A stretch of DNA of 64,000 nucleotides, from the NCBI RefSeq assembly GCF_030269925.1, contig NC_085125.1:124001-188000 (forward strand). The letters are read 5' to 3'. Source of the stretch: Bombyx mori (taxonomy: Eukaryota; Arthropoda; Insecta; Lepidoptera; Bombycidae). This document shows, piece by piece, positions 44,790-58,801 of this stretch (position 1 is the first letter of the stretch; every line of letters begins with the position of its first letter). A program made the translations under genes and the position numbers. A model generated the notes under the pieces. It saw nothing but the letters and a program-made list of their open reading frames with translations, did no database searches and was not told where the DNA came from.

Positions 44790-45122
44790 CTTAACCGACC
44801 ACGATGAGGCAACACAAAGCCGCCGCCGCGCCGTCGCCCGACATGTCTTGTCGGATCCTCTGGATTTTCTCTGTGCTTTTAGGACCCTTAAGCACCGGTC
44901 ACTGTCCTCGTTGATTACAACGAGGGAACTAACCCATAGACACAGTCCACTGAGGTTCTTGCCGGCTCTTCACAGTTGGCCGCGATTCCGATCCGGTGGT
45001 AGATTCTGCGAAGCCCTACTCTCTTGTCAAGGCTAGTGTTATCAAATTCTCTCAGGTTGAGCTCCTGAGCTCACCTGCCCGTCAGAGCGTATCTGGAAAA
45101 GCCTCATAGGCTGCCAGTTACA
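44790..45122 (-). repeat. Dispersed repeat, GAGCTCACGGGCTCAA family, long copy
   Basis: Minus orientation. Contains cggatcctctggattttc, caccggtcactgtcctcgtt, agattctgcgaagccctac and gagctcctgagctcacctgc. Its 3' neighbour sequence gctacaag is the target site of the hAT element that follows. Confidence 0.7.
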
Positions 45123-45131
45123 GGCTACAAG

Positions 45132-45689
45132 CAGGGACGTCTTAAGCTAGGCTGGGGCCCTTGGGCACACAAGAATTTGAGGCCCTTTTGGAAAGTAAAA
45201 AAAGCGAATTATAATTTTTTTATTATTATTATTGCTTAGTTAGGTGGACGAGCTCACAGCCCACCTGGTGTTAAGTGGTTACTGGAGCTCATGGACATCT
45301 AGAACGTAAATGCGCCACCCACCTTAAACATTTTTTTACTGTGTATGACCATTTACTATAGGTAATCAAATACAGTATGATATAATAATATTAAATTAGA
45401 ATGCTGCTGGTTTTTTGGTTACGATTACGATAATGGTTTCTTTCGGGATTTCTGTTGAGCGAAATATTCCATTATATCTTTAAAGTAAATTTTTTGAAGG
45501 ATATCACTTTCTATGCCCATAATTGACAAATTACTCAGCCGTTCTTGTAACATTGTTGTTCGCAATTCATTTTTTATTCTCTTAAGTTGCGAAAATGACC
45601 GCTCTCGACTACAATTGGTAACCAAATTGCCGGCCCTTCGGGGCCCCTGAGAATGGGCCCTGTGTGCCCTTATGGTAAAGACGGTATTG
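45132..45689 (-). mobile_element. Internally deleted hAT transposon
   Basis: Flanked by the 8 bp direct repeat gctacaag (45124-45131 and 45690-45697). Ends are imperfect inverted repeats starting CA: cagggacgtcttaag on the left and caataccgtctttac (complement) on the right. The minus strand at 45425-45640 encodes TNCSRERSFSQLKRIKNELR and TTMLQERLSNLSIMGIES, the C-terminal dimerisation region of hAT transposases. The catalytic part has been lost and a Bm1 fragment occupies 45215-45331. Confidence 0.82.
45215..45331 (-). mobile_element. Bm1 SINE 3' fragment inside hAT
   Basis: attgcttagttaggtggacg, agcccacctggtgttaagtg and aaatgcgccacccacctta. Minus orientation, about 115 bp, inserted in the deleted hAT. 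Confidence 0.8.
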
Positions 45690-45779
45690 GCTACAAGTTT
45701 TATTTATATTTTTTACTATTTTTATCAGGCTACAAGTTTTACACTGACATCATTGAGCTTTCCCAATCTATAACTTAAC

Positions 45780-47067
45780 CATAGACCTATATAATAGGGA
45801 CACGACATATTGTTCTATACGTACAATTGCTTATATAAATAGCACCCATTTTGAAGGCACACACATAAACATATATCTATCTCGTTCTTACTCAGCACTT
45901 TAACTCGCAGGAAAACAATATAACAGTATTTCAGTGCGTACATAAAATGAAACATGAATATACGTAAATATCTCCGTCTCCGTCTAATGAGGCCGAAAAT
46001 CCGCCATGTTTAGCGCGCCAAATGTCATTGTTACGTCAGTTCAGCCGTCTGTTTTGGGTTGTACATTATTTATTGACTTTGATATCGATTTAATATGATT
46101 GATTATATAAAATTTCATAATTTATCATGCTTAAAACATACAAAAATAATAATTAAAACGTATTTTATAGGATCTCAAGAAAGTCGATGCCCTAAAACTA
46201 TTATCTATATGTATTTAAATTCATTATGGAGCCCTCATCCGAAAAATCCATTTTTCGGTCGGAATCTATTGATCATGACACTAATCATAAATACCACTTT
46301 AAAATATGTCACCAAAACATATTTAGACATTCTGTTTAGATATTTCGGGAAAAAGGCTACCGACAAAATCTCTTCGGAACTATTTAAATAAAATAGTTTT
46401 ATTCCGCAGTGAGTAAAACACTATTGTAAATTTGTTAAATATTTAATAATTAAGTGATTTTAGAGAGGAAGTCACAAGGAATGACGTTTGTAATTAATGA
46501 ATAAAGGTTCTGTAGGTGTTTTTTTTTTCACGCGGTCCCTTGATAAGTTTAAAATTTGAATCACTCTCAAGCGAAAGTGATTCAAATGGTGCGGCGCACC
46601 TTCCTTGGGGTGCGCTGCGGTAGTATGTTACGGACTTTAGAGTCAGCAAAACAATTAAAATAGATTGTTATAGTCTAAGAAAAACACGTACTCAAAATAC
46701 GATAACATTTAGCATGCTAGAAATGGGCTGATGGCTTTGAACTACGCCATATCTTTTTGTTTTGCAACAAACGACAACTTTATAAAATCAGTGTAGCAAC
46801 TTTTAAAAATCATCATATCGTTTACTTGGCAAATTCGAAGGACGAACTTGTCTTAGATTTCACCCATCTAAATCATATCATATTTGCACATAACAATATA
46901 ATTACTTCCCATTAAAGTATAAATTCTACAAATAAATAATACTCAACAATATTTAAAATAAAATGAGCCAAGAACGTTTATCGATAAAACCTGATAACAT
47001 TGAAATCTTTTGTAACAGCACTAAAGCCGCCATGTTTTGTGGCCAGATGACGTCACAGTGGCACGAA
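45780..47067 (+). repeat. 1288 bp tandem repeat, unit 1
   Basis: Begins catagacctatataatagg and ends cgtcacagtggcacgaa. It contains a 98-codon frame at 46095-46391 (MIDYIKFHNLSCLKHTKIII at the start, ending KKATDKISSELFK), a hairpin around 46559-46589 (aatttgaatcactctc with gagcgaaagtgattcaaat-like arms), and a gcggcgcacc/ggtgcgctgc inverted pair. The protein is not recognised. Confidence 0.88.
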
Positions 47068-48357
47068 CATAGACCTATATAGTAGGGACACGACATATTG
47101 TTCTATACGTACAATTGCTTATATAAATAGCACCCATTTTGAAGGCACATACATAAACATATATCTATCTCGTTCTTACTCAGCACTTTAACTCGCAGGA
47201 AAACAATATAACAGTATTTCAGTGCGTACATAAAATGAAACATGAATATACGTAAATATCTCCGTCTCCGTCTAATGAGGCCGAAAATCCGCCATGTTTA
47301 GCGCGCCAAATGTCATTGTCACGTCAGTTCGGCCGTCTGTTTTGGGCTGTACATTATTTATTGACTTTGATATCGATTTAATATGATTAATTATATAAAA
47401 TTTCATAATTTATCATGCTTAAAACATACAAAAATAATAATTAAAACGTATTTTATAGGATCTCAAGAAAGTCGATGCCCTAAAACTATTATCTATATGT
47501 ATTTAAATTCATTATGGAGCCCTCATCCGAAAAATCCATTTTTCGGTCGGAATCTATTGATCATGACACTAATCATAAATACCACTTTAAAATATGTCAT
47601 CAAAACATATTTAGACATTCTGTTTAGATATTTCGGGAAAAAGGCTACCGACAAAATCTCTTCGGAACTATTTAAATGAAATAGTTTTATTCCGCAGTGA
47701 GTAAAACACTATTGTAAATTTGTTAAATATTTAATAATTAAGTGATTTTAGAGCGGAAGTCACAAGGAATGACGTTTGTAATTAATGAATAAATGTTCTG
47801 TAGGTGTTTTTTTTTTCACGCGGTCCCTTGATAAGTTTAAAATTTGAATCACTCTCAAGCGAAAGTGATTCAAATGGTGCGGCGCACCTTCCTTGGGTGC
47901 GCTGCGGTAGTATGTTACGGACTTTAGAGTCAGCAAAACAATTAAAATAGATTGTTATAGTCTAAGAAAAACACGTACTCAAAATACGATAACATTTAGC
48001 ATACTAGAAATGGGCTGATGGCTTTGAACTACGCCATATCTTTATGTTTTGCGACAAACGACAACTTTATAAAATCAGTGTAGCAACTTTTAAAAATCAT
48101 CATATCGTTTACTTGGCAAATTCGAAGGACGAACTTGTCTTAGATTTCACCCATCTAAATCATATCATATTTGCACATAACAATATACCTACTTACTTCC
48201 CATTAAAGTATAAATTCTACAAATAAATAATACTCAACAATATTTAAAATAAAATGAGCCAAGAACGTTTATCGATAAAACCTGATAACATTGAAATCTT
48301 TTGTACAGCACTAAAGCCGCCATGTTTTGTGGCCAGATGACGTCACAGTGGCACGAA
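47068..48357 (+). repeat. 1288 bp tandem repeat, unit 2
   Basis: Nearly identical to unit 1, offset by 1288 bp, with a few substitutions and small indels (for example an added acctactt near 48187). The 98-codon frame is kept at 47383-47679 with only two residue changes that I see (IDYI to INYI, KYVTK to KYVIK). Ends cagtggcacgaa like unit 1. Confidence 0.88.
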
Positions 48358-48452
48358 ATTTTGGTTGACGTTTCATTTCCATAGGTTTCCTACTTCATTG
48401 GGCACGAAATTTTGGATGACGTTTCATTTCCATAGGTTTCCTACTTCATTGA
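48351..48452 (+). repeat. 51 bp tandem repeat, two copies
   Basis: gcacgaaattttgg(t/a)tgacg followed by tttcatttccataggtttcc and tacttcattg occurs twice head to tail. It starts at the end of the 1288 bp duplication, 260 bp upstream of the pyroglutamyl-peptidase gene. Confidence 0.85.
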
Positions 48453-48710
48453 ACTTAACTCTCTTTGATTGTTCTACTAATCTATGGTTTTTCCATTACC
48501 AACATTAAAATAATGTATCAGCTGACCAAGTAAAATAGCACCTACTTATCACTGTTAGTGTTTTGAAATGTAGCAAATTCAACCTACTAGTAATGAAAAT
48601 TAAGTTTAAGGCTAAGATTAAATTATAAGCACTACTTATTCTATTCTTTGATTATAACACAAACAAGATTGAGCTCACTCAATTCTCAAATCTGCAAATA
48701 AATTTAAAAA

Positions 48711-51364
48711 ATGTCTAATGACTTAGATTTTTTATTTAAACCCATAATAATGGTAACTGGTTTCGGCCCGTTTGCTAATCATCCAGTGAACGCAAGTTGG
48801 GAAGCCGTGAAACTTTTAGATAAACAAGAAATAGAAAATAAACACAGGTGCGAGCTTGTTTTGATTGAAATACCAGTAACTTATGAAAACGTGGATGAGT
48901 TTGTACCTGCGCTGTGGGAGACACACACCCCTAAGGTAAATTAAATGCAATTCCATTTTTTTATTAAAACATGTTTTTTTGTTTTGGTGACAAATAATCG
49001 TTGTGATCTTCTGATCACATTGAGTAAAAAATACAGAATTACTTAGAATTAATAAAGTTGTGTTAACAATGCTCTGTGCCATTTGATGTGTACTGCAATA
49101 AAAACAAATGATAATGCTCTGGTCGATCCTATTAATTAGGGCTGTGGTGAGCGTTCCTGCAGCTGCAGCTACAGCATCAGTATCCTCTTTGTAGTTACCT
49201 CCTACCTAACTATCTACACTTGGTGGACAGAGATCTGCTCTCCTGCAACAAAGATACATTATCTTTGTTGATGGCTTTCTGTTACTTTCATTTAGTTATG
49301 CCTAATTAAAAAATGTTGAATATTAACTCTCAGACAAATACTCTTTGAGAACCTGTGTAACTTTTCTGTAGCGTAGCACCTACTTTACCGCAAGCTTTGA
49401 GGAACCTCTTTTAAAATGTTTAACAAATTTTAATATGATACTTTTTTATGACCAAACATTTTTTTCTTATTTAGAGTAATCTTACAAGTTTTATTGCATA
49501 TCTCAAATAAGAATAATACAACAGAATGAAATGAAGAGATAAAAGTAGATTAACTTAACAATGTTTGTTATACAAAAAAAAACAGATAGTATGATGTAGT
49601 AATATTGATGAATAGTATGTTTGCAGCTAATGATCCATGTGGGGGTGTCCAGTATAGCTAATGAACTGACTCTAGAGGTTCAAGCACATAAGAAAGGCTA
49701 TCAACGTTTGGATTATTTTGACAAATGTCCTGCTAATCATGTCTGTACAGCAGACGGAGCAGTCAGGATCCATACTAAGCTTAATGTTGAAAGAATATGT
49801 AAGGAATTCAATGATGCAAGCCCTGAAGACTCCACCAGGGCTGTGAGCTCCAAAGATGCTGGCAGGTAATTCTTCAATTACATAATAATAGTATATAATT
49901 ACCAGCACCTTGTCTATTTCTGCCATGAAGTAGTAATATGTTCCAGTTTAAAGGATGAGGCGACCATGGTACTATATAACTGATACTTGAAACTCACGTC
50001 TCAAGATGAATGCCAATATGTTTATTCACTCATTCACCTGTCTAAGCAATAAAAAAAAAGAATGAACATTGAACAGTGGTTACCAATATGTTTATAGTCT
50101 CCGACACTTGCAGTGCTACTGCGGGTGCTGTTTGGAAATCAAGAGTACACAACAGCAGAATGACACAACAGATCCTTTGGGTCAAAGCGTCAGGTAACAG
50201 TTTGCCCAGCCCCTACAGCCCAAGATAAACAGATGTTAGATTCTGTATTTGCAAACCGAATCTTGATCTCGTCATGCAGTTTTGAGGAGCGCTAACTACT
50301 ACTCTAGACCCACGAAGCGATCATTCAATTTTCATAGGCAATTTTGCAATTCTTAAATAAATCAATTACAGTATTATGAATTTGTTCGATTTCTAAATAT
50401 TTTCATAAGCCCGTTTGTCTAATCAAGGGCTCGTTATCAGTGATTGTGTTTCAGATGTTACTGTTCTGGTAGTAGACGTCGGAGTGGCCAACAAATGCCC
50501 CCCGCGGACGCGGCCTGACCTCCCATAATGTGCCGCGCAAAAACAATGTGATATATTTTATGCAAGAGTTGTAGGTTCTTTATTTTTAAAGGAATATGCA
50601 TTAAAACAGTGTTAGCACTGTTTCACTGTTAGCCGCTTCAACAACGTTACCGTTTCATCACGGTATTCACAATTTTAGCTTGTTTTACCATCATCCCGTG
50701 ATTTTACTCTACCCGTTCCACAATCCCATATACCTAACTGAAATAATATAATTAGTTAATACACTTAGTCTTAATATTTATGTAATTTAACCAAGCGTAG
50801 GTAACCTGTTCCCGCAACCACAACTTCAACTGACATATTAACTGTGAACTACAACAGCGTAGTTTTGCGACCAACGAACCATGGTACAGATCACTCTTTT
50901 GCAACTTACAAGTTATTCTCTACACTAATTCAGTTCAATTAATAATACGATTTGAGGTCTCGAGGAGGGCTTCTGAGCATTAATTTCCATGATATCAATG
51001 TACAAAACGTTAGTAGTAACCCACATTCTCAGCTGTGAACTGCATTCCGAATCGGTGGTAGTCATGACTTTTTCAAACCGACTATGTCGACGGCCTACTT
51101 AAATTAAATCTTTTTAATTTTAGATATTTGTGTGAGTACATCTACTACACATCGCTGTCCGTGGATAATAGCCGTACATTGTTTGTCCACGTCCCGGACA
51201 CTAATGTGTACTCGTCGGAACAAACCGCTCGAGGCTTGCAGCGCATCATAGAGCTCTGCATCGAACAGATCCACGAGGCCGAAGCAGCGACCCGCCTCGC
51301 AGCCACTTTGCGAGACACTGGGCTCGCTGACGCCGAGAAGGAAGCGATCGATAACAAAATATGA
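48711..51364 (+). CDS. PGPEP1: Pyroglutamyl-peptidase I, three exons, 234 residues
   Basis: Cysteine peptidase (family C15) that removes N-terminal pyroglutamate from peptides in the cytosol. Exons are join(48711..48935, 49627..49865, 51124..51364), all GT/AG, with a codon split AG|A between exons 2 and 3. The start MSNDLDF precedes MVTGFGPFANHPVNASWEAV, the family signature. The catalytic triad is E92 (LTLEVQAHKKGY), C158 (SKDAGRYLCEYIYYTSL) and H177 (FVHVP). Stop after KEAIDNKI. It is longer than the usual 200-210 residues because of a C-terminal Ala/Glu-rich helix. Intron 1 (48936-49626) has nothing notable; intron 2 (49866-51123) holds a diverged Bm1. The nearest upstream repeat is the 51 bp tandem. 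Confidence 0.94.
49900..50060 (+). mobile_element. Diverged Bm1 SINE in PGPEP1 intron 2
   Basis: cttgtctatttctgccatga, agtagtaatatgttcc, aaactcacgtctcaagatga and ctaagcaat with an A run follow Bm1 order at reduced identity. Confidence 0.65.
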
Positions 51365-51934
51365 ATAACCAAGACCAGCTTTTTGTTATAACAGCTGGCG
51401 TGCAGCTCCGCGGCGGCGGCGACTGAGCCAAGGCCGACGTCGCGTCGCACACTTGTTTTTGTTTTTAAGTTTCAGACGTGGCAAGTAACGTTATTATAAC
51501 GTCATTAGGAACTGGGCTTAGACTGCGCTGCACACACGCCATTCATTTGTACAAACCTTAATTATATCTAATATAATATTTATTAAAAAACATTAAAACT
51601 ATTAATTTCTAATTATCTTCACAAGCACTGAACTGCTAACATAACCACAAGACCGCTCCACATTTCTCTGGAGTCTGGAGGCTCCGGGTCGGAGCAGGGA
51701 CTGTGTCGGTTGCACACTCGCATAGATAAATCTGATTAATGTTTGCGTAGAGGTGTCAACGAGCTCACGGGTCACGGCCCACCTGGTGTATCGTCATATC
51801 TTTCAAAGTAATCATTAAAATCACACGATTTAATAAATAACTCATGTGTCGCAGGGCCGCCTTATAACTGTGCAATAAAAATAAACTAATAACCTGCCAC
51901 CAGATTGACTGAAAATTTTAACGCCTCGATGAAC

Positions 51935-53269
51935 GGCTCACGGAATTTGGCCCCCATTTTTTTTGATTTTCGGATTTTTTTATTTTTATTATTTTTTCGT
52001 CGTTTGTTCGGTAATGTTCGAATGTAAAAATTGTTTGTTCGTCTTTTATTTATTTATAATTAATTAAACAAGTGATCACCCTGAAGTCGGCCCCTCTTAC
52101 TAGATATCTTAATTTTTATCGCTCAGATTAATTAATTTTGATTAATTATCGTTTGTTTGACGACTATTGGTGATTGTTCGATCATAAAAATAATTAAATT
52201 CCCAATTATTAATTATTTTATATCTAATAAACAAACCATCACCTCACGCCTACATTGCGCATGCGCCGGTTTTATCAGTCAGCTGGCAATTGCCGTATTT
52301 ACTAGCGTTTTGTTAACAAGTGCGTTTATACTATCTAATTATTTCTTATGTAGATCAAAAAAATACTGAAAACTTCAACAAACTTCAACAATACTTCAAC
52401 AAAAAAATGTCAATGAAGACGGCCAATTAGTCGTTAAAGTTTAATAAATTCAGTTATTTTTAATGATATTGAATATTAACAAGCATATAGAAATTTCAGT
52501 GATTTCTAATTATTCTAAGAATATTTAAGGAGCACAATTTTCGTTTTAAAATTCATTAACATTAACATGCAATAAGAGATAGTTATGATACTTGTATTTT
52601 ATAATAAAATTAATAATTCCTAAATTCATTACGAAGTTCAAAAAATGAAAAAGTCACACAAAATCTGTTTTTGTTGAAATGATAATTATTTATAAGTTCA
52701 ATAAATATATTAAAGGAACATTTAGTAGAAATTCATTTAATATGGAAGAATAAACTTAGTATATATATCTCTATAAACAAAATTTTATTTAAAAACAACA
52801 AGAGTATGTGTCATCTAGCACTCAATTGCAGCCTCACGGAGTTTTTTATGTTTAATTTTTGATCTACATAAGAAATAATTAGACAGTATAAACGCACTTG
52901 TTAACAAAACGCTAGTAAATACGGCCATTGCCAGCTGACTGACAAAACCGGCGCATGCGCAAGGCGTGAGGTGATGGTTTGTTTATTAGATATAAAATAA
53001 TTAATAATTGGGAATTTAATTGTTTTTATGATCGAACAATCACCAATAGTCGTCGAACAAACGATAATTGATCAAAATTAATTAATCTAAGCGATAAAAA
53101 TAATGATATCTAGTAAGGGGGGTCGACTTAAGGGTGATCATTTGTTTAATTAATTATAAATAAATAAAAGGCGAAAAAACAATTTTTACATTCGGACATT
53201 AACGAACGAATAATTAAAAATAAAATAAAAACCCCGAAAAAAAAAAAGTGGGGCCAAATTCAGTGAACC
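51935..53269. mobile_element. Fold-back element, arms over 400 bp, 9 bp target duplication
   Basis: The left arm (51935 to about 52366) and the right arm (about 52854 to 53269) are inverted repeats with scattered mismatches, for example tttgatctacataagaaata at 52858 matching the complement of 52350-52369. The tips read ggctcacggaatttggcccc and, complemented, ggttcactgaatttggcccc. Direct repeats tcgatgaac flank it at 51926-51934 and 53270-53278. The 490 bp spacer has no ORF. Long arms with a 9 bp duplication fit a Mutator-like non-autonomous element, but the superfamily is an inference. Confidence 0.82.
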
Positions 53270-53349
53270 TCGATGAACAGAATAGGTAAGGCGCATAGAT
53301 TATACTTAATATGAAAGGCGCCTAACTGCCCATGCTCGATTTTTCCTCT

Positions 53350-53586
53350 ACCTAATTACTGGAAGCACCGCACGGGTAGGTACCACCACCCTACCTATTT
53401 CTGCCGTGAAGCAGTAATGCGTTTCGGTTTGAAGGGTGGGGCACCCGTTGTAACTATACTGAGACGTTAGAACTTATATCTCAGGGTGGGTGGCGCATTT
53501 ACGTTGTAGATGTCTATGGGCTCCAGTAACCACTTAACACCAGGCGGGCTGCAAGCTCGTCCACCCATCTAAGCAATAAATAAAAA
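53350..53586 (+). mobile_element. Bm1 SINE, 5'-truncated
   Basis: taattactggaagcaccgca, then ctgccgtgaagcagtaatgc, ggtgggtggcgcatttacgt and ccacccatctaagcaataaa. It lies 80 bp beyond the fold-back element. Confidence 0.88.
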
Positions 53587-53587
53587 A

Positions 53588-53760
53588 AGCATAAGAGGCT
53601 ATTCAAACTTCCCCGGGGAAGGGCAGGTGAGCTCACGGGCTGAACCTGAAAGAATTCGCTAATACTAGCCCTAGGACAAGGCTTCGTATAATCTATTATC
53701 AGATCAGAATTGCGACCTACGCGGAAGATCCAGCGAGAAACTCAGTGGGTTTATCTACCG
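53588..53760 (+). repeat. Dispersed repeat, GAGCTCACGGGCTCAA family
   Basis: aagaggctattcaaacttcc, ggcaggtgagctcacgggct, gaacctgaaagaattcgcta and ccagcgagaaactcagtggg. Confidence 0.65.
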
Positions 53761-54586
53761 ATGTACTTAGTGCGAGTTTTTTAACTTTCTCAATAGCGTA
53801 AAAGTTAACTTAAAATTGTAAGGAGTTGGAACGTTTGCCGCTAGGGGCGTTATTCCGATTGCATACTTTGAATTAACTTTTACGCTATCGAGAACAATAA
53901 CTCACACTAAGCACACGGAGCCTGTGCTCTACCGTTCTCGCTAGACACCGGAATCATTCTAATTAAGTCTTGTTCGCAGCTAATACTACGTCCGTGTCGT
54001 TCACTTGTGATTTTTTATTATTAAAGTAAGAGTCAGCGTATGGTATAATAGTTATCAAATAACAGGCATTATAAAATTGAACACTTTAAAGTGGTTTGAT
54101 TGACATTATCTGTTGACGAGTTTTAAGAGTAGCCTACACAAATTTAAGAACACTTTTGGCCAAGTTTGACCATTGACTTTTTATGTACCTACCTAATTCA
54201 GTTCCACTCGATTACATAAATCGTGCTTGATGTTTTAGACGAAACGAATGACTAACTTATTACTTGTGCTACAAGACATTGCTTCTTTCAAAATTAAAGC
54301 TTTTAAACTTAAGGTTTACGAAAAAACAAGGTTTAAGCAAAGTTATCGCGGTCTTTTGATAGCGTTCGACGTCCGACGGTGTCTTCCTACCGCCGTTGAC
54401 TACTGTTAACTAGTTGCAGTCACCCCATAGATTGTACACTTAATATATTTGAGAAGTCACCATGAGACGTGAGACAGTCTCCATTGCAGATATTTATGAA
54501 ATCTGTCTCACTCCAAACCGAAATGCGAAACTGGTATACGGCTGAAGCACTCGGGACTAGAAGCGTGCGAGTTCACAAATAATCCA
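53761..54586. other. Intergenic DNA, no gene seen
   Basis: An imperfect inverted pair lies at about 53766-53800 and 53870-53915 (tagtgcgagttttttaac with tcacactaagcac-type text, and tagcgtaaaagttaac with gttaacttttacgcta-like text). Nothing else recognised. Confidence 0.4.
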
Positions 54587-55237
54587 TAAGGGTCGAGTCA
54601 CACCGGAATGGCAGCGACCGGCAGCGTCGCGGCGAGCACTTTCAGTGTGAAATAATTTTAAACTTTATCTATATACTTAAAAGAAACCGCGGTGAAGCGA
54701 GCAGCCGCCGCCACGTGCGTCTTGTCGGTGTTTTTGCCCGCGGCGACACAAGGCCACTCGCGGCATCGCGGTTATATATAATAAATAACCAATTCCATCA
54801 CGTTCACTCCAAAGCCACGTTTTTTTTTATTGCTTATATAAGCTGTGAGCTCACAGCCCACCAGGTGTTAAGTGGTTACTGGAGCCCATAGACATCCATA
54901 ACGTAAATGCGCCACCCACCTTGAGATATAAGTTCTAAGGTCTCAAGTATAGTTACAACGGCTGCCCCACCCTTCAAACCGAAACGCATTACTGCTTCAC
55001 GGCAGAAATAGGCAGGGCGGTGGTACTTAACCGCGCGGACTCAAGAGGTCCTACAACCAGTAATTACACAAATTATAATTTTGCGGGTTTCATTTTTATT
55101 ATACGATCATTGCCGAATGAAAAAACTAAACTAGTCAAGAGGAGACTAGGCGCGTGCAGTCTGGAGGCCGCGCGACGCCGCCGGGTGCCGCTGGCATCGG
55201 CGCCGACCGCTGCCATCCCGGTGTGACTCGGCCCTTA
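54587..55237. mobile_element. Non-autonomous DNA transposon with nested Bm1
   Basis: Inverted repeats of 30 bp with two mismatches at 54587-54616 and 55208-55237 (taaggg(t/c)cgagtcacaccgg, then (a/g)atggcagcg). The sub-terminal DNA is GC-rich. A Bm1 SINE occupies 54820 to about 55110. No transposase remains. The TAAGGG tips suggest a PIF/Harbinger-like origin; a target duplication was not resolved. Confidence 0.68.
54820..55110 (-). mobile_element. Bm1 SINE, minus strand, nested
   Basis: ttttattgcttatataagct, agcccaccaggtgttaagtg, ggctgccccacccttcaaac, cgcgcggactcaagaggtcc and attataattttgcgggtttc. The tRNA-like head is missing. Confidence 0.88.
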
Positions 55238-55567
55238 CGCTTCTGCCATGTAAGCTACTACCTATGCTAATTACACGTGGGATTTCTCTCTTCGAACTTC
55301 TGACTAAAGCACCAGGATATCTAGTACTAGTCTTTCCCAGAGACTACTAGACTAGTAGTCTAGACGAATCCCAAAATACTGAGAATGAATCTATTAATAG
55401 ACAAAGTACATTACAAACAAAAAAGGCAGTTAGGCAAGCCAGGTGCTTAGTAAGAGAAATCGACATAACTACTTCATGCGCCACGTAGGGCACTGATGGA
55501 CCTACAGCCTCTTAACTAGCTCTGAATAATAAAACAAATTTAATAATTATATATATTTATTGTCTTA

Positions 55568-58136
<2,569 letters not shown>

Positions 58137-58173
58137 AGTGATGAACGGTGGCTTTTGATAGGTACCTAGTTTT

Positions 58174-58801
58174 TTTTTCTAAGGGATTTTATGACCGGGT
58201 AACTAAGACCTTTAAGTTATATCTTATTATCTATACTATAATATAATAATATTATAAAGAGGAAAGATTTGTTTGTTTGTTTGTTTCGAATAGGCTCCGA
58301 AACTACTGGACCGATTTGAAAAATTTTTTTTCCATTAAAAGCCGACATTGTCCCTGATGAACATAGGCTACTTTTTTTTTTTTTTTTTAATTTTTTTTTT
58401 TTGGTTTCATGTGTGTTTTAATGTTTCCGAAGCGAAGCGAGGGCAGGTCGCTAGTAATTTATATTCTTATTTTTATGAAAAATGATAATATGGAGTGAAA
58501 TGAAATTAAATGAAGATGATTAATTTGAAACCCTAATCAACTGGGATGAAATTAAAAGAAATGAGATGATATGATGGGATGAAATATAATCTCAATGAAA
58601 TGGTGGTCATCTACTGAGATTTTTTCAGTGGACTTTTTGGAGGATCCCGAGAAGTTACGTTCAGCGGCTTTGTTTCATTTTCCCACATTTTTGCACTTTC
58701 ACAGATATTAAACAGTTAATAACCACCGTTATTACACATTTAAACCTGAAGAAACACTAAATAGACAAAATAAAACAAACTCGCGTTCCCGCCAAAAAGT
58801 C
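58174..58801 (-). mobile_element. GGCGGGAACGCGAGG retroposon with target duplication, split by Helitron
   Basis: Minus orientation: the poly-A end is the T run at 58171-58178 followed by aagggattttatgaccgggt, and the other end is cgcgttcccgccaaaaagtc. Direct repeats ggtacctagtttt lie at about 58161-58173 and 58802-58814. The Helitron at 58230-58454 interrupts it. Without that insert the length is about 400 bp, like the copy at 40253. Confidence 0.72.
58230..58454 (+). mobile_element. Short non-autonomous Helitron
   Basis: Starts tctatactataatataataa following an A and ends gcaggtcgctag before a T. The interior has ataggctccgaaactactgg and ccgaagcgaagcgagggca, both hallmark phrases of lepidopteran Helitrons. 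No coding capacity. Confidence 0.82.
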
